Source: Lactobacillus sp. (GTDB lineage: Bacteria > Bacillota > Bacilli > Lactobacillales > Lactobacillaceae). Taken from it: 19,356 bases of DNA. Both the position numbers and the translations under genes were made by a program. Positions within the stretch are counted from its first letter, which is position 1; each line of letters starts with the position of its first letter. The notes below the pieces were generated by a model. The model was not told the DNA's origin. It saw nothing but the letters and a program-made list of their open reading frames with translations, and did not search any database. The stretch is taken from the NCBI GenBank assembly GCA_003482405.1, contig DMZB01000065.1, positions 1-19,356 of the forward strand. Reading direction: 5' to 3'. This document shows, piece by piece, positions 13,141 through 19,356 of this stretch.

Positions 13141-14084
13141 GTATTTTTATTGAAAGTTCCCAAGGTGTTTTGATGATCATCTTGATGGTGGCAGTGGGCT
13201 ATGTGCTGGCTGCCAAGGGGTGGTTTAACGAAGACTCGACACGGTTGTTGGCCAAATTAGTCACACAGATTGCCTTACCACCGTACATGGTAATTTCGAT
13301 CACTCGTGATTTTTCCAAACAGGAATTACATACCTTGTTGCCAGATTTGCGGTATCCAGTGATTTCGATGTTTTTACTCATGTTGCTGGCTTGGGGCTTG
13401 GTTTATGTGTTACATATTGATCCGAGTCGACGAGGATTGTTTACATCGATGTTCTTTAATTCCAACACTGTCTTTGTTGGTTTGCCGATCAACATGGCCA
13501 TTTTTGGGTCAAAGAGTTTGCCCTACGTTCTGGTTTATTACATGGCCAATACCACAATTTTCTGGACGATTGGCGTATATTTCATCCAGCGTGACGGTTC
13601 AGTTGGTGAACATCTGTCGATTGGTATGATTTTGAAGAAGATCTTTTCAGCACCGTTAATTGGTTTTATGATTGGTGTCGTGCTGGTAATGTTGAACATT
13701 CATTTGCCGAAGTTTTTAAACCAAACGTTTACTTACTTGGGCGGTCTTACGATTCCACTGTCGATGCTTTTTATCGGAATTTCCGTGTACACAGCCGGAT
13801 TACGCAATATGCGTCTTAATCGCAGTAGCTTAGGGGTTTTATCTGGCCGTTTCATCTTCGCGCCCGTTTTGATGACCCTGTTAGTTGCACATAGCAGCAT
13901 GCCAATCTTGATGAAGCAAGTTTTCATTCTACAATCTTGCATGCCCGTCATGACAAACGCTCCTGTGGTGGCAAAGTTGTATCACGCAGATGCTGATTTT
14001 GCGTCAATCATGGTGACAGAAACGACACTCATGTCACTTATTGTGGTGCCAATCATGATGGTTTTGATTCAAAAGGTTGTTTAG
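13137..14084 (+). CDS. AEC-family permease (auxin efflux carrier / malate permease-like)
   Basis: A 315-residue protein of about ten hydrophobic helices with the AEC layout: VAVGYVLAAKGWFNEDSTRLLAKLV in the first two helices, the break ALPPYMV, then FFNSNTVFVGLPI (Asn/Gly/Pro, helix 4) and ILQSCMPVMTNAPVVAKLY with SIMVTETTLMSLIVVPIMM at the end. Known members move malate, other organic acids, or malolactic substrates in lactic acid bacteria; the substrate here is unknown. Start is uncertain: AAAGG is only 1 nt before the ATG, so translation may depend on the overlapping mini-frame. Nothing upstream or downstream ties it to a pathway. Confidence 0.85.
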   Translation: MSIFIESSQGVLMIILMVAVGYVLAAKGWFNEDSTRLLAKLVTQIALPPYMVISITRDFSKQELHTLLPDLRYPVISMFLLMLLAWGLVYVLHIDPSRRGLFTSMFFNSNTVFVGLPINMAIFGSKSLPYVLVYYMANTTIFWTIGVYFIQRDGSVGEHLSIGMILKKIFSAPLIGFMIGVVLVMLNIHLPKFLNQTFTYLGGLTIPLSMLFIGISVYTAGLRNMRLNRSSLGVLSGRFIFAPVLMTLLVAHSSMPILMKQVFILQSCMPVMTNAPVVAKLYHADADFASIMVTETTLMSLIVVPIMMVLIQKVV

Positions 14085-14131
14085 ACTTAGCAAAATCGCA
14101 AAAACTTCAGATTTTCTTAATTTATTTTACT

Positions 14132-14170
14132 GAAAACACGAAAATAGGAACGCTTATATAGCGCGTTTTC
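14132..14170. other. Inverted repeat downstream of the AEC gene
   Basis: GAAAACaCG (14132-14140) and CGcGTTTTC (14162-14170) are inverted around an AT-rich centre; AAAATC/GATTTT (14090-14116 region) forms another weak stem before a T-rich stretch and may terminate the AEC transcript. Confidence 0.3.
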
Positions 14171-14190
14171 ATATTGCTTTCACAGCAGAG

Positions 14191-14226
14191 TGTAACTTTA
14201 TTGTAATACTTGTAACAAAGTGTTAT
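14191..14226 (+). promoter_or_regulatory. WalR-type binding site array before the LysM-CHAP gene
   Basis: TGTAAC-TTTAT-TGTAAT (14191-14207) is an exact match to the WalR/YycF consensus TGTWAH-N5-TGTWAH. Two more similar hexamers follow, TGTAAC (14211-14216) and TGTTAT (14221-14226). The array ends 10 bp upstream of the predicted -35, a normal activator position. WalR is the essential wall-homeostasis regulator of Firmicutes and typically controls CHAP and LysM hydrolases; it is encoded elsewhere. Confidence 0.7.
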
Positions 14227-14236
14227 ATGGCTGGTA

Positions 14237-14265
14237 TGGACCTGTTACACACCTTGGGCTATTAT
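14237..14265 (+). promoter_or_regulatory. Promoter of the LysM-CHAP gene
   Basis: TGGACC (14237-14242), a 17-bp spacer and TATTAT (14260-14265). The start would be near 14272, giving a leader of about 55 nt. Confidence 0.55.
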
Positions 14266-14327
14266 GGGAAACAGTAAATGCTACATAGAGCCGTTCAAAC
14301 GGGAAGAATTGTTTAGGAGTGAATAAC

Positions 14328-15386
14328 GTGAAGAAGACTATTAAAAACGTATTGTTAACCACTGCTGGTGCTGCTAGTGTTTTAGCCGGCGTTCAATTAT
14401 CAGCCAACGCCTCAACTGTTAAATCAATTAAAGGCGACACAGTGTGGGCTTTCGCACAAAAGAATCACACCACTGTTGACGCTATCGTTAAAGCCAACCA
14501 TTTGACGAATGCTAACTTGATCTACGTGGATCAAGAATTAACTATTCCTGATGCTAAGGACACTGCCAACCAAACGTCACAAGCTAGCCAAAGTGCTACT
14601 AGTGATGCTTCGGCTACTAGCCAAGCTGCATCTGCTAACAGTGCAGACGCAAATGGTAACTACACAGTTGTTGCTGGTGACACATTAAACGCCATTGCTT
14701 CTCGGACTGGTAAGTCTGTTTCTGACTTAGCTTCCCTGAACGGTATTTCCAACATCAACGTATTGATGGTTGGCCAAGTACTTCACACAACTGGGACTGC
14801 TTCACAAGCTACAAGCGTTGCTAGTCAAGCATCACAGGCTTCACAGGCACCTGCTTCTCAAGCAAGCCAAGCTAGTCAGACTTCACAAGCATCACAGGCT
14901 GCTTCAACTACGAGTCAAGCCTCACAAGCCCCAGCATCTGTTGCTGCTAGTCAAGCTCCAGTATCACAAGCTAGCCAAGCACCTGCTTCAGCTGCAACTA
15001 AGCAAACGACTTCAACTTCCACTGCTTACGCTGGTGGCGCTGCTGCCGGTATTGCCGGCTTCTACTCAGGCGTCGACGGCTACCCAGCTGGTCAATGTAC
15101 TGCATTTGTAGCCGGTATCTTACAGGCTGAAGGTATTCCTAGTTCACAATGGGCTTACTTAGGTAATGGTAACGCCTGGGGTGCTAACGCGGCTGCCCGT
15201 GGCGTGGCTGTTAACCAAACACCAACTGCAGGTTCAGTTGCCTTCTTTGGTTACATGCACGTTGCTTATGTTACCAGTGTTAACGGTAACGGTACGGTTA
15301 ACATCATTGAAGGTAACTTCAACGGTCAATCATACAACGCACGGACAATCTCTGCTAGCGAAGCAGCAGGTTACATCCACTTCTAA
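14328..15386 (+). CDS. Secreted LysM-LysM-CHAP peptidoglycan hydrolase
   Basis: A 352-residue exported protein. The signal peptide (MKKTIKNVLLTTAGAAS, cleavage probably after ANA at 28) leads to LysM 1 (about 32-75), an S/A/T-rich spacer, LysM 2 (about 112-154, YTVVAGDTLNAIASRTG), a long low-complexity SQA/AP linker (about 155-232) and a C-terminal CHAP domain (235-352) with C257 (GQCTAFV), H311 (MHVAYV) and an EGNF motif near 328-331 as the expected catalytic set. CHAP enzymes cut peptidoglycan peptides or amide bonds; LysM domains hold the enzyme on glycan. The serine-rich linker is a possible O-glycosylation region. GTG at 14328 has AGGAGT 7 nt upstream; the earlier in-frame GTG overlaps that site. 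WalR-type sites precede it. Confidence 0.92.
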   Translation: MKKTIKNVLLTTAGAASVLAGVQLSANASTVKSIKGDTVWAFAQKNHTTVDAIVKANHLTNANLIYVDQELTIPDAKDTANQTSQASQSATSDASATSQAASANSADANGNYTVVAGDTLNAIASRTGKSVSDLASLNGISNINVLMVGQVLHTTGTASQATSVASQASQASQAPASQASQASQTSQASQAASTTSQASQAPASVAASQAPVSQASQAPASAATKQTTSTSTAYAGGAAAGIAGFYSGVDGYPAGQCTAFVAGILQAEGIPSSQWAYLGNGNAWGANAAARGVAVNQTPTAGSVAFFGYMHVAYVTSVNGNGTVNIIEGNFNGQSYNARTISASEAAGYIHF

Positions 15387-15403
15387 TTAGATATTAAACA
15401 TTA

Positions 15404-15434
15404 AGAATCGCCCAAACGGACGGTTCTTTTTTTG
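15404..15434 (+). terminator. Intrinsic terminator of the LysM-CHAP gene
   Basis: AAGAATCG pairs with CGGTTCTT (one G-U) around a 10-nt loop and runs into a T tract, 18 nt after the stop codon. Confidence 0.85.
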
Positions 15435-15441
15435 TTGCGTT

Positions 15442-15470
15442 TCACACCAGTCGGTTGTCATGGTAACATG
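15442..15470 (+). promoter_or_regulatory. Promoter of the phosphoglycerate mutase gene
   Basis: TTCACA (15442-15447; 5 of 6 to consensus), a 17-bp spacer and TAACAT (15465-15470) preceded by TGG, an extended -10. Confidence 0.6.
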
Positions 15471-15502
15471 ATTGAGAAGAGAAAAAGGGAGACGTTGGTG
15501 AG

Positions 15503-16183
15503 ATGGCAGAATTGGTGATTATTAGACACGGTGAAAGTACAGCCAACCGCGATAACATTTACACGGGATGGACCGACGTTGCTTTAACCGAGAAGGGCGT
15601 GGCACAAGCCAAACAAGCTGGACAGCTACTTGCGAAAACAGGACTACAATTTGAGGCTGTTCACACTTCGTTACTGAAACGGGCAATTGAAACGACCGAC
15701 ATTGTGTTAGAAGAAATTCATCAGTTGTGGGTGCCCGAGTTCAAAAGTTGGCGTTTAAACGAGCGTCATTATGGTGCGTTACGTGGGCTCAATAAGGATC
15801 AGACACGCCGTCAATATGGTGCTGAGCAAGTAGCCTTATGGCGTCGTGGGTATGATGTTGTACCACCCCTATTAGATGAGCCAGATCACTTAAATGATCG
15901 ACAGTATGCGAATTTGCCAAGAACTGTATTAACCCGTGGTGAAAGTTTGGCGATGGCCTATGAGCGTTTGATGCCATACTGGACCAATCGGATTGCACCA
16001 CAACTGCTAAGTGGGCACAATCAATTGATTGTGGCTCATGGCAGCACGTTACGGGCATTGATTAAATATCTGGATCATGTCAGTGACGCCGACATCAGCA
16101 AAGTTGAGGTACCCAATGCAGAACCGATACAGTATACGTTTGACGATTCGTTACACTGTCTTCGCAAGCAAGTGTTGTCGTGA
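15503..16183 (+). CDS. gpmA: 2,3-bisphosphoglycerate-dependent phosphoglycerate mutase
   Basis: A 226-residue histidine-phosphatase-fold enzyme. RHGES with the phosphorylated H9 opens the protein; [16 protein letters not shown]60 (LLKRAIET), [17 protein letters not shown] with the acid E87, and the second active-site histidine H179 ([14 protein letters not shown]) are the dPGM landmarks. It interconverts 3- and 2-phosphoglycerate in glycolysis with 2,3-bisphosphoglycerate as primer. GTGGTGAG and AGGGAG lie before the ATG. It is slightly shorter than the E. coli enzyme (250 residues) at the C-terminus. Lactobacilli often carry several gpm-like genes, so this may be a paralogue rather than the main enzyme. 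Monocistronic, convergent with the kinase gene. Confidence 0.9.
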   Translation: MAELVIIRHGESTANRDNIYTGWTDVALTEKGVAQAKQAGQLLAKTGLQFEAVHTSLLKRAIETTDIVLEEIHQLWVPEFKSWRLNERHYGALRGLNKDQTRRQYGAEQVALWRRGYDVVPPLLDEPDHLNDRQYANLPRTVLTRGESLAMAYERLMPYWTNRIAPQLLSGHNQLIVAHGSTLRALIKYLDHVSDADISKVEVPNAEPIQYTFDDSLHCLRKQVLS

Positions 16184-16228
16184 TTTGCATAAGGTTTCCA
16201 CACATTTGAGTAAACTAAAAGAGGCTAT

Positions 16229-16258
16229 CGATAACGGTCAGTTGAGACCAGGTTACCG
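16229..16258. terminator. Hairpin between convergent gpmA and histidine kinase genes
   Basis: CGATAAC and GTTACCG (one mismatch), continued by GGTC/GACC past a 2-nt bulge, close a 6-nt loop. A T run lies further downstream on the plus strand (16267 onward) and a shorter one on the minus side, so it may end both transcripts, weakly. Confidence 0.5.
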
Positions 16259-16266
16259 AAAACCCC

Positions 16267-17628
16267 TTATTTTTTTGCCTTCGAAACTGGAAAACTAATG
16301 GTAAAGACGGTGCCTTGTGGTTGATTATCCGTCACAGTGACACGTCCACGGTGGCTGTCAATGATCCACTTAGCAATTGAAAGTCCTAAGCCGTTGCCCC
16401 CAGTGGCGCGGCTACGGGATTTGTCAACACGATAGAAGCGATCAAAAACATGTGCCTTATCCGTATCGTCAATGCCGATGCCAGTGTCCTTAATCTGCAG
16501 TTCCCATCGGTTGCCAGCCATTTTGGCAGTGAAACTAACGGTTGCGCCAGCTTCAGTGTATTTCAACGCATTATCAAGAAAAATGACGATGAGCTGGTGG
16601 ATGCGTTGTTTGTCAATCACTAAATCACGGTCTAGGTGAATGTCGTCCACAAAGTGTTTTTCCTGGCTGGCCGCAATTTCAGAATACGGTTGGATGACCG
16701 TTTCTAAGAAGGAGGCCATCGCCACCGTTTCAGTACGAATCTGTGTCATATCAGAGTCCGAACGGGCCAGCAGAAGCAAATCACTGGTGAGTGAGTTCAA
16801 ACGACGAACTTCAGATAAGGACATGGTGATCTGTTCAGTCTGATCCATCACTTTGTCATTTGGATGAGTGAGCATCATTTCCAATTTGTTTTGGATGACA
16901 GTGAGTGGTGTGCGCAATTCATGAGCAGCATTAGCAACGAACTCACGCTGACGCTGCCAGGAGCGTAGAATTGGCCGCATGTTCAGTCGTGCAAGCACGT
17001 AACTGAGAAGAATCGAGATCAGCCAGAACGTAAACATGGTCCAAAGGAGTGTGCGTTTGAACACATCGACTGAAACGTGTTCGGAATCCGTATTCGTGAC
17101 GATCATGACATAGTAACCAGCGTATCCCAAAGCATTGTTGGTTGCCGGCACCTTAATTGTCATTGTTCGAAAATGATTTTGGCCATTAACGCGAATATCC
17201 CTTAACTCATCTAGATGCGTCGTATTTAATTTAATCTGTTGCAGCGTATTAACAAAATCGTTTTGCGAGTCGTTCTTGTTATTTTTCTTTGGCTGCTTGC
17301 TTGAACCGTTTGTGTTTGGTGTGCCGGCTGTCGGTGTTCCGGAACCATTCATTAAACGGCCATTTGCATCAAACACCAGTAACGAAGTCCGGAAGGCAAT
17401 CGAACGATAGGCGTCTTGACTGACGGGTCCACCAGTGACACGGGTGCCAAGCAATATCTGTCGTTGGACCTTAATGCCGCGGTTAACACTCTGATAGATA
17501 GAAGGTTGAAAGACTTGCCACAAAATGGTGCCTAACGTTAGAAAAATAACAGCAAAACTGACCAGCTCACTGACGAACAGCCACCATTGTTGTTTGCCAA
17601 ACGCATGCTGTGCTTGTTTCGTTTTCAC
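16267..17628 (-). CDS. ciaH: CiaH-like sensor histidine kinase
   Basis: A 453-residue membrane kinase. Transmembrane helix 1 is about 17-39, an extracellular region of about 150 residues follows (with a Gly/Thr/Asn- and Lys-rich stretch at 95-123 that is probably flexible), and helix 2 is about 194-214. The cytoplasmic part has the H box FVANAAHELRTPLT with H236, the N box IFLDNALKYT with N353, G1 DTGIGI (381-386), the F box FDRFYR and G2 GGNGLGLSIA (410-419), so all kinase motifs are intact. GTG start with GGGAG 7 nt upstream; it overlaps the regulator's TAG by one base, so the two are co-translated. The pairing with a CiaR-like regulator supports the name; the signal is unknown. Confidence 0.85.
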   Translation of the reverse strand: MKTKQAQHAFGKQQWWLFVSELVSFAVIFLTLGTILWQVFQPSIYQSVNRGIKVQRQILLGTRVTGGPVSQDAYRSIAFRTSLLVFDANGRLMNGSGTPTAGTPNTNGSSKQPKKNNKNDSQNDFVNTLQQIKLNTTHLDELRDIRVNGQNHFRTMTIKVPATNNALGYAGYYVMIVTNTDSEHVSVDVFKRTLLWTMFTFWLISILLSYVLARLNMRPILRSWQRQREFVANAAHELRTPLTVIQNKLEMMLTHPNDKVMDQTEQITMSLSEVRRLNSLTSDLLLLARSDSDMTQIRTETVAMASFLETVIQPYSEIAASQEKHFVDDIHLDRDLVIDKQRIHQLIVIFLDNALKYTEAGATVSFTAKMAGNRWELQIKDTGIGIDDTDKAHVFDRFYRVDKSRSRATGGNGLGLSIAKWIIDSHRGRVTVTDNQPQGTVFTISFPVSKAKK

Positions 17629-18311
17629 TATTCAGCTCCCACGAGGTAACCGGCGTTGCGCAATGTTTTGATGTAAGCATCGGCGCCAGTTGGCTTGAGT
17701 TTCTTTCTAAGGTTTGAAACGTACACTTCGACCACGGTAATGGATGTTTCTGAATCAAATCCCCATAAACGATCAAAAATTTGATCCTTAGTCACGATGG
17801 TGCCCTGGTTTTGCACAAAATAAACCAACAAATCGAACTCTTTACCATTTAGCTGAACTGGTTCATCGCGAACAGTGACGGCATGGTTTTGCAAATTGAT
17901 ACTGATAGTGCCCATGGTCAAAATGTTTTCGTTGAGGAAACTACCACTACGTTTGAGCAACGCCCGGACACGCAGTAATAATTCTTCACGATGAAATGGC
18001 TTGGTCAGGTAATCGTCAGCACCTAAGTTGAAGCCACGAATTTTATCATCGAGCCCATCTTTGGCAGTAAGGAAAAGAACGGGCACATCAAGGTGCTGTT
18101 CTCGAATTGCTTTAAGCACATCCAGCCCACTTTCCAAAGGTAACATCCAATCAAGAATGATTAGATCGTAAATGCCCTGAGTGGCCATGAATTCGCCATC
18201 TTCGCCATCGAAAGCCTGATCGCAATTCACAATGTCTGTCAGCAGTTCTTTAATGCCGTCAGAGACGGTATGATCGTCTTCAACAATTAGTCCCCGTGCG
18301 AGTTGTTGCAT
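17628..18311 (-). CDS. ciaR: CiaR-like OmpR-family response regulator
   Basis: A 227-residue regulator with a receiver domain (acidic pair E11/D12, phospho-acceptor D54 in LILDWMLP-type context, T82, K104) and an OmpR-type winged helix (about 130-225). The C-terminal half is very CiaR-like: NGKEFDLLVYFVQNQ, QIFDRLWGFDS and VVEVYVSNLRKKLK. In streptococci CiaR controls wall, competence and small-RNA genes through paired TTTAAG repeats; such a repeat is found before the next gene upstream. The ATG at 18309-18311 follows AGGGGGAG; a start 19 codons earlier is less well supported. The overlap with the kinase gene marks them as one operon. Confidence 0.87.
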   Translation of the reverse strand: MQQLARGLIVEDDHTVSDGIKELLTDIVNCDQAFDGEDGEFMATQGIYDLIILDWMLPLESGLDVLKAIREQHLDVPVLFLTAKDGLDDKIRGFNLGADDYLTKPFHREELLLRVRALLKRSGSFLNENILTMGTISINLQNHAVTVRDEPVQLNGKEFDLLVYFVQNQGTIVTKDQIFDRLWGFDSETSITVVEVYVSNLRKKLKPTGADAYIKTLRNAGYLVGAE

Positions 18312-18332
18312 AGTTTCTCCCCCTCGTTTCAT

Positions 18333-18346
18333 ATCGTGATCACAAT
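18333..18346. promoter_or_regulatory. Palindrome in the leader of the regulator gene
   Basis: ATCGTGATCACAAT is a near-perfect 14-bp palindrome (core GTGATCAC exact) about 22 nt upstream of the CiaR-like start. It could be an operator or an mRNA hairpin near the ribosome binding site. No clear promoter is seen in 18312-18453. Confidence 0.35.
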
Positions 18347-18453
18347 TCCTGAAGTCTGTGCGCCGCATAAGCAGGCAGTCAAATTATCTGGAAAATCACC
18401 GGATTCTTTGTCTTCCTTCTTATGGCTCGACTTCAAGGCTGAATTGCTTACAC

Positions 18454-18744
18454 TCACCTCATATTGTAATCGAAAATGCCGTCAGTTGCGACAGCGGGGA
18501 CCAGTTTCGTTGATTGGCTCACTAGCCAGCCATTGTCGCATAATTGATGGTACGTTTTTGTGATTGGGACCCAGATGCCTTCTCTGAGAATGTCCATAAT
18601 GCTGGCCCAGAAAAGGGGGTCACGCTTTTGTTGTCTAGTCACATTAATTTCGAATCGCTGCCCCGTCTCGGTTTCTGCCACAACTGTTGGGCAATGTGCG
18701 GCAACCAACTTTGCTGAAATTAAATCACGAGAATCTTTTAACAT
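18454..18744 (-). CDS. Hypothetical protein of 96 residues upstream of ciaRH
   Basis: I do not recognise this protein. It starts MLKDSRDLISAKLVAAHC and has no signal peptide or membrane segment. It alternates short beta-like strands (TVVAETETGQRFEINVT) with a basic, then aromatic stretch (QQKRDPLFWASIMDILREGI) and ends KLVPAVATDGIFDYNMR; two cysteines (residues 18 and 69) form no motif. ATG at 18742-18744 has GGAG 8 nt upstream, better than the ATG 6 codons before. It lies 142 nt upstream of the CiaR-like gene on the same strand and is preceded by a CiaR-type promoter, so it is probably a CiaR target and perhaps the first gene of the operon. Confidence 0.65.
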   Translation of the reverse strand: MLKDSRDLISAKLVAAHCPTVVAETETGQRFEINVTRQQKRDPLFWASIMDILREGIWVPITKTYHQLCDNGWLVSQSTKLVPAVATDGIFDYNMR

Positions 18745-18802
18745 ATCGATCACTCCATTCAAACGACGAGATAATGTTCTTTTGTTATTTCAGAACATCA
18801 TT

Positions 18803-18835
18803 ATCATATTGAAGCGAGCATAAAGAGAACTTAAA
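18803..18835 (-). promoter_or_regulatory. CiaR-type promoter before the 96-residue gene
   Basis: On the minus strand TTTAAG (+ 18830-18835), 5 nt, and TTTATG (+ 18819-18824) form a direct repeat that matches the streptococcal CiaR site TTTAAG-N5-TTTAAG at 11 of 12 positions. Exactly 10 nt later comes TATGAT (+ 18803-18808) as -10. This is the arrangement of CiaR-activated promoters. A start near 18796 leaves a leader of about 50 nt. Confidence 0.6.
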
Positions 18836-18854
18836 AGGAGGGTAAGAAAAAGAA

Positions 18855-18979
18855 AAGAGTGGTACGAAGCCCGGTAAAAAGCGAGCAATAAGGTGGAGTT
18901 GAAGATGTTCAAGTGTTCCTTGCTTGAACATCTTCAACTCCAAATTATGCACAGCTTTTTGGGCGGTAGTAGCACGTTT
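18855..18979 (+). repeat. Structured intergenic repeat, copy 4 (putative RNA)
   Basis: AAGAGTG (18855-18861) pairs at 6 of 7 positions with CACGTTT (18973-18979). GC, bulged A (18885-18887), long arm 18888-18913 / 18923-18948, 9-nt loop tgttccttg; 24 of 26 positions pair, with 19 uninterrupted Watson-Crick pairs and a tandem G-A mismatch near the base. TTATGCACAG (18945-18954), 18 nt, CACGTTT. The small hairpin is weaker here. Unlike the other copies it does not follow a plus-strand gene: both neighbours are on the minus strand, so its own promoter would be needed (TTGTTA at 18782 and CATATT at 18805 are 17 bp apart). Confidence 0.8.
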
Positions 18980-19037
18980 CGGCTATGTAGAAGCAGTGGT
19001 TCAGTGTTTATGAACGCGTTTCGGCTATGTAGAAGCA
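18975..19037 (+). repeat. 42-bp-period tandem duplication in the tail of repeat copy 4
   Basis: A 21-bp segment beginning CGTTTCGGCTATG occurs identically at 18975-18995 and 19017-19037. Between them lies TGGTTCAGTGTTTATGAA followed by CGCGTTT (18997-19021), which matches the tail of copy 3 at 15 of 18 positions plus the whole CGCGTTT. So copy 4 carries a copy-1-like tail followed by a copy-3-like tail. Confidence 0.7.
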
Positions 19038-19097
19038 TTGGTAGTAGGCGAGTGAATCACTTTAACCACTCAATAAACGCCTTTCAATTGTCGCATC

Positions 19098-19132
19098 AAA
19101 AAAGCCGCAAACGGAATTTTTCCGTTTGCAGC
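19098..19132 (-). terminator. Intrinsic terminator of pepC
   Basis: On the minus strand a 13-bp stem (one G-U; GCAAACGGAA with TTCCGTTTGC as its core) closes a 3-nt loop and is followed by six T residues, 28 nt after the pepC stop codon. Confidence 0.9.
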
Positions 19133-19159
19133 AATAATTACTCTTTTAATGGCGTTCGG

Positions 19160-19356
19160 TTAGGCCAATGCGCCCATTGGATCCCATGGTTGTAACATCG
19201 TTGGTTTTTGAGCCTGTGCTTTTTGTAAGTTTTCTGGCATGAAGTTCTTGTTAACCACAACTTGGTAACAATATTCATCCATCCAGGCATCACTCATGAC
19301 AAAGTAACCCTTGTCACCAACTTTATCACCCCATGAGTTTTCAACCTTCCACTTGG
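19160..19356 (-). CDS. pepC: Aminopeptidase C (bleomycin hydrolase family), C-terminal part
   Basis: The last 64 residues of the protein. KWKVENSWGDKVGDKGYF contains the catalytic asparagine of the papain-like triad (VENSWG), and VMSDAWMDEYCYQVVVNK is the conserved C-terminal segment of peptidase family C1B. The end, MLQPWDPMGALA, is typical of PepC, where the C-terminal arm lies in the active-site cleft and limits the enzyme to aminopeptidase action. The enzyme is a cytoplasmic hexamer in lactic acid bacteria and removes N-terminal residues from casein-derived and other peptides. The Cys and His of the triad are outside the window. Confidence 0.9.
   Translation of the reverse strand, partial: KWKVENSWGDKVGDKGYFVMSDAWMDEYCYQVVVNKNFMPENLQKAQAQKPTMLQPWDPMGALA

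Noticed and set aside
14820..15000. CRISPR-like or tandem-repeat array in the region of short repeated units
   Set aside because: The repeats are in frame, degenerate, and encode the SQA/AP linker of the LysM-CHAP protein.
14770..15111. Leucine/histidine-rich open frame within the LysM-CHAP gene
   Set aside because: It is the +1 reading of the repetitive SQA linker and CHAP region; repeat codons make long shadows.
4425..18979. The repeats as ordinary intrinsic terminators
   Set aside because: No U tract follows the long arm; instead a conserved motif, a fixed 18-nt gap and CRCGTTT follow. The copies may influence 3' ends, but they are not simple terminators.
18893..19195. 100-codon plus-strand frame running through repeat copy 4
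   Set aside because: It spans the hairpin arms, the tandem tails and the pepC terminator and has no protein-like character.

Overview
The window looks like a chromosomal segment of a lactic acid bacterium (Lactobacillaceae; roughly mid-40s % GC, strong AGGAGG ribosome binding sites). The reasons are a mannose-family PTS operon with a ManO gene, a CiaR/CiaH-like two-component system, an FLP-like Crp/Fnr regulator, a LysM-CHAP wall hydrolase with an SQA-rich linker, and the end of a PepC aminopeptidase. I cannot fix the species. No transposase, phage gene, CRISPR array, tRNA or rRNA gene is visible.

Layout. 1-166: start of a flavin-binding PNPOx-like protein (minus). 239-2429: a drug-efflux-type MFS pump and, upstream of it on the same strand, an AraC-family regulator. 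2597-4427: an ACS-type MFS permease followed by a HIT protein, divergent from the AraC gene, with a cre-like site in the shared gap. 4649-6782: a short-chain dehydrogenase and an LCP-type wall-polymer ligase. 7037-8182: the zinc-free S14 ribosomal protein (minus) diverging from an FLP/FNR-type regulator. 8641-13009: a five-gene mannose PTS operon (IIA, IIB, fused IIAB, IIC, IID), then the separately placed ManO gene. 13137-16183: an AEC permease, the LysM-CHAP hydrolase and a 2,3-bisphosphoglycerate-dependent phosphoglycerate mutase. 16267-18744 (minus): a CiaH-like kinase, its CiaR-like regulator and a 96-residue unknown protein upstream. 19160-19356: C-terminus of PepC (minus).

Regulatory wiring readable in the DNA: two cre/promoter pairs before the PTS operon (CcpA); a perfect FNR box at class II activation distance before the FLP-like gene; a Zur-like box before rpsN; an exact WalR box before the LysM-CHAP gene; and a CiaR-type direct repeat 10 bp from a -10 before the 96-residue gene.

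The most unusual content is intergenic. Four copies of a roughly 125-nt element (4425-4550, 5393-5520, 6791-6913, 18855-18979) share one architecture: a short terminal helix, a small hairpin, a 26-bp arm with a 9-nt loop whose arm sequence differs completely between copies, a TTATGCACAG-like motif, exactly 18 nt, then CRCGTTT. Base-pair changes between copies are compensatory. All non-Watson-Crick positions in the arms are G-U or purine-purine on the plus strand and never A-C, which points to selection on a plus-strand RNA. I do not recognise this family.
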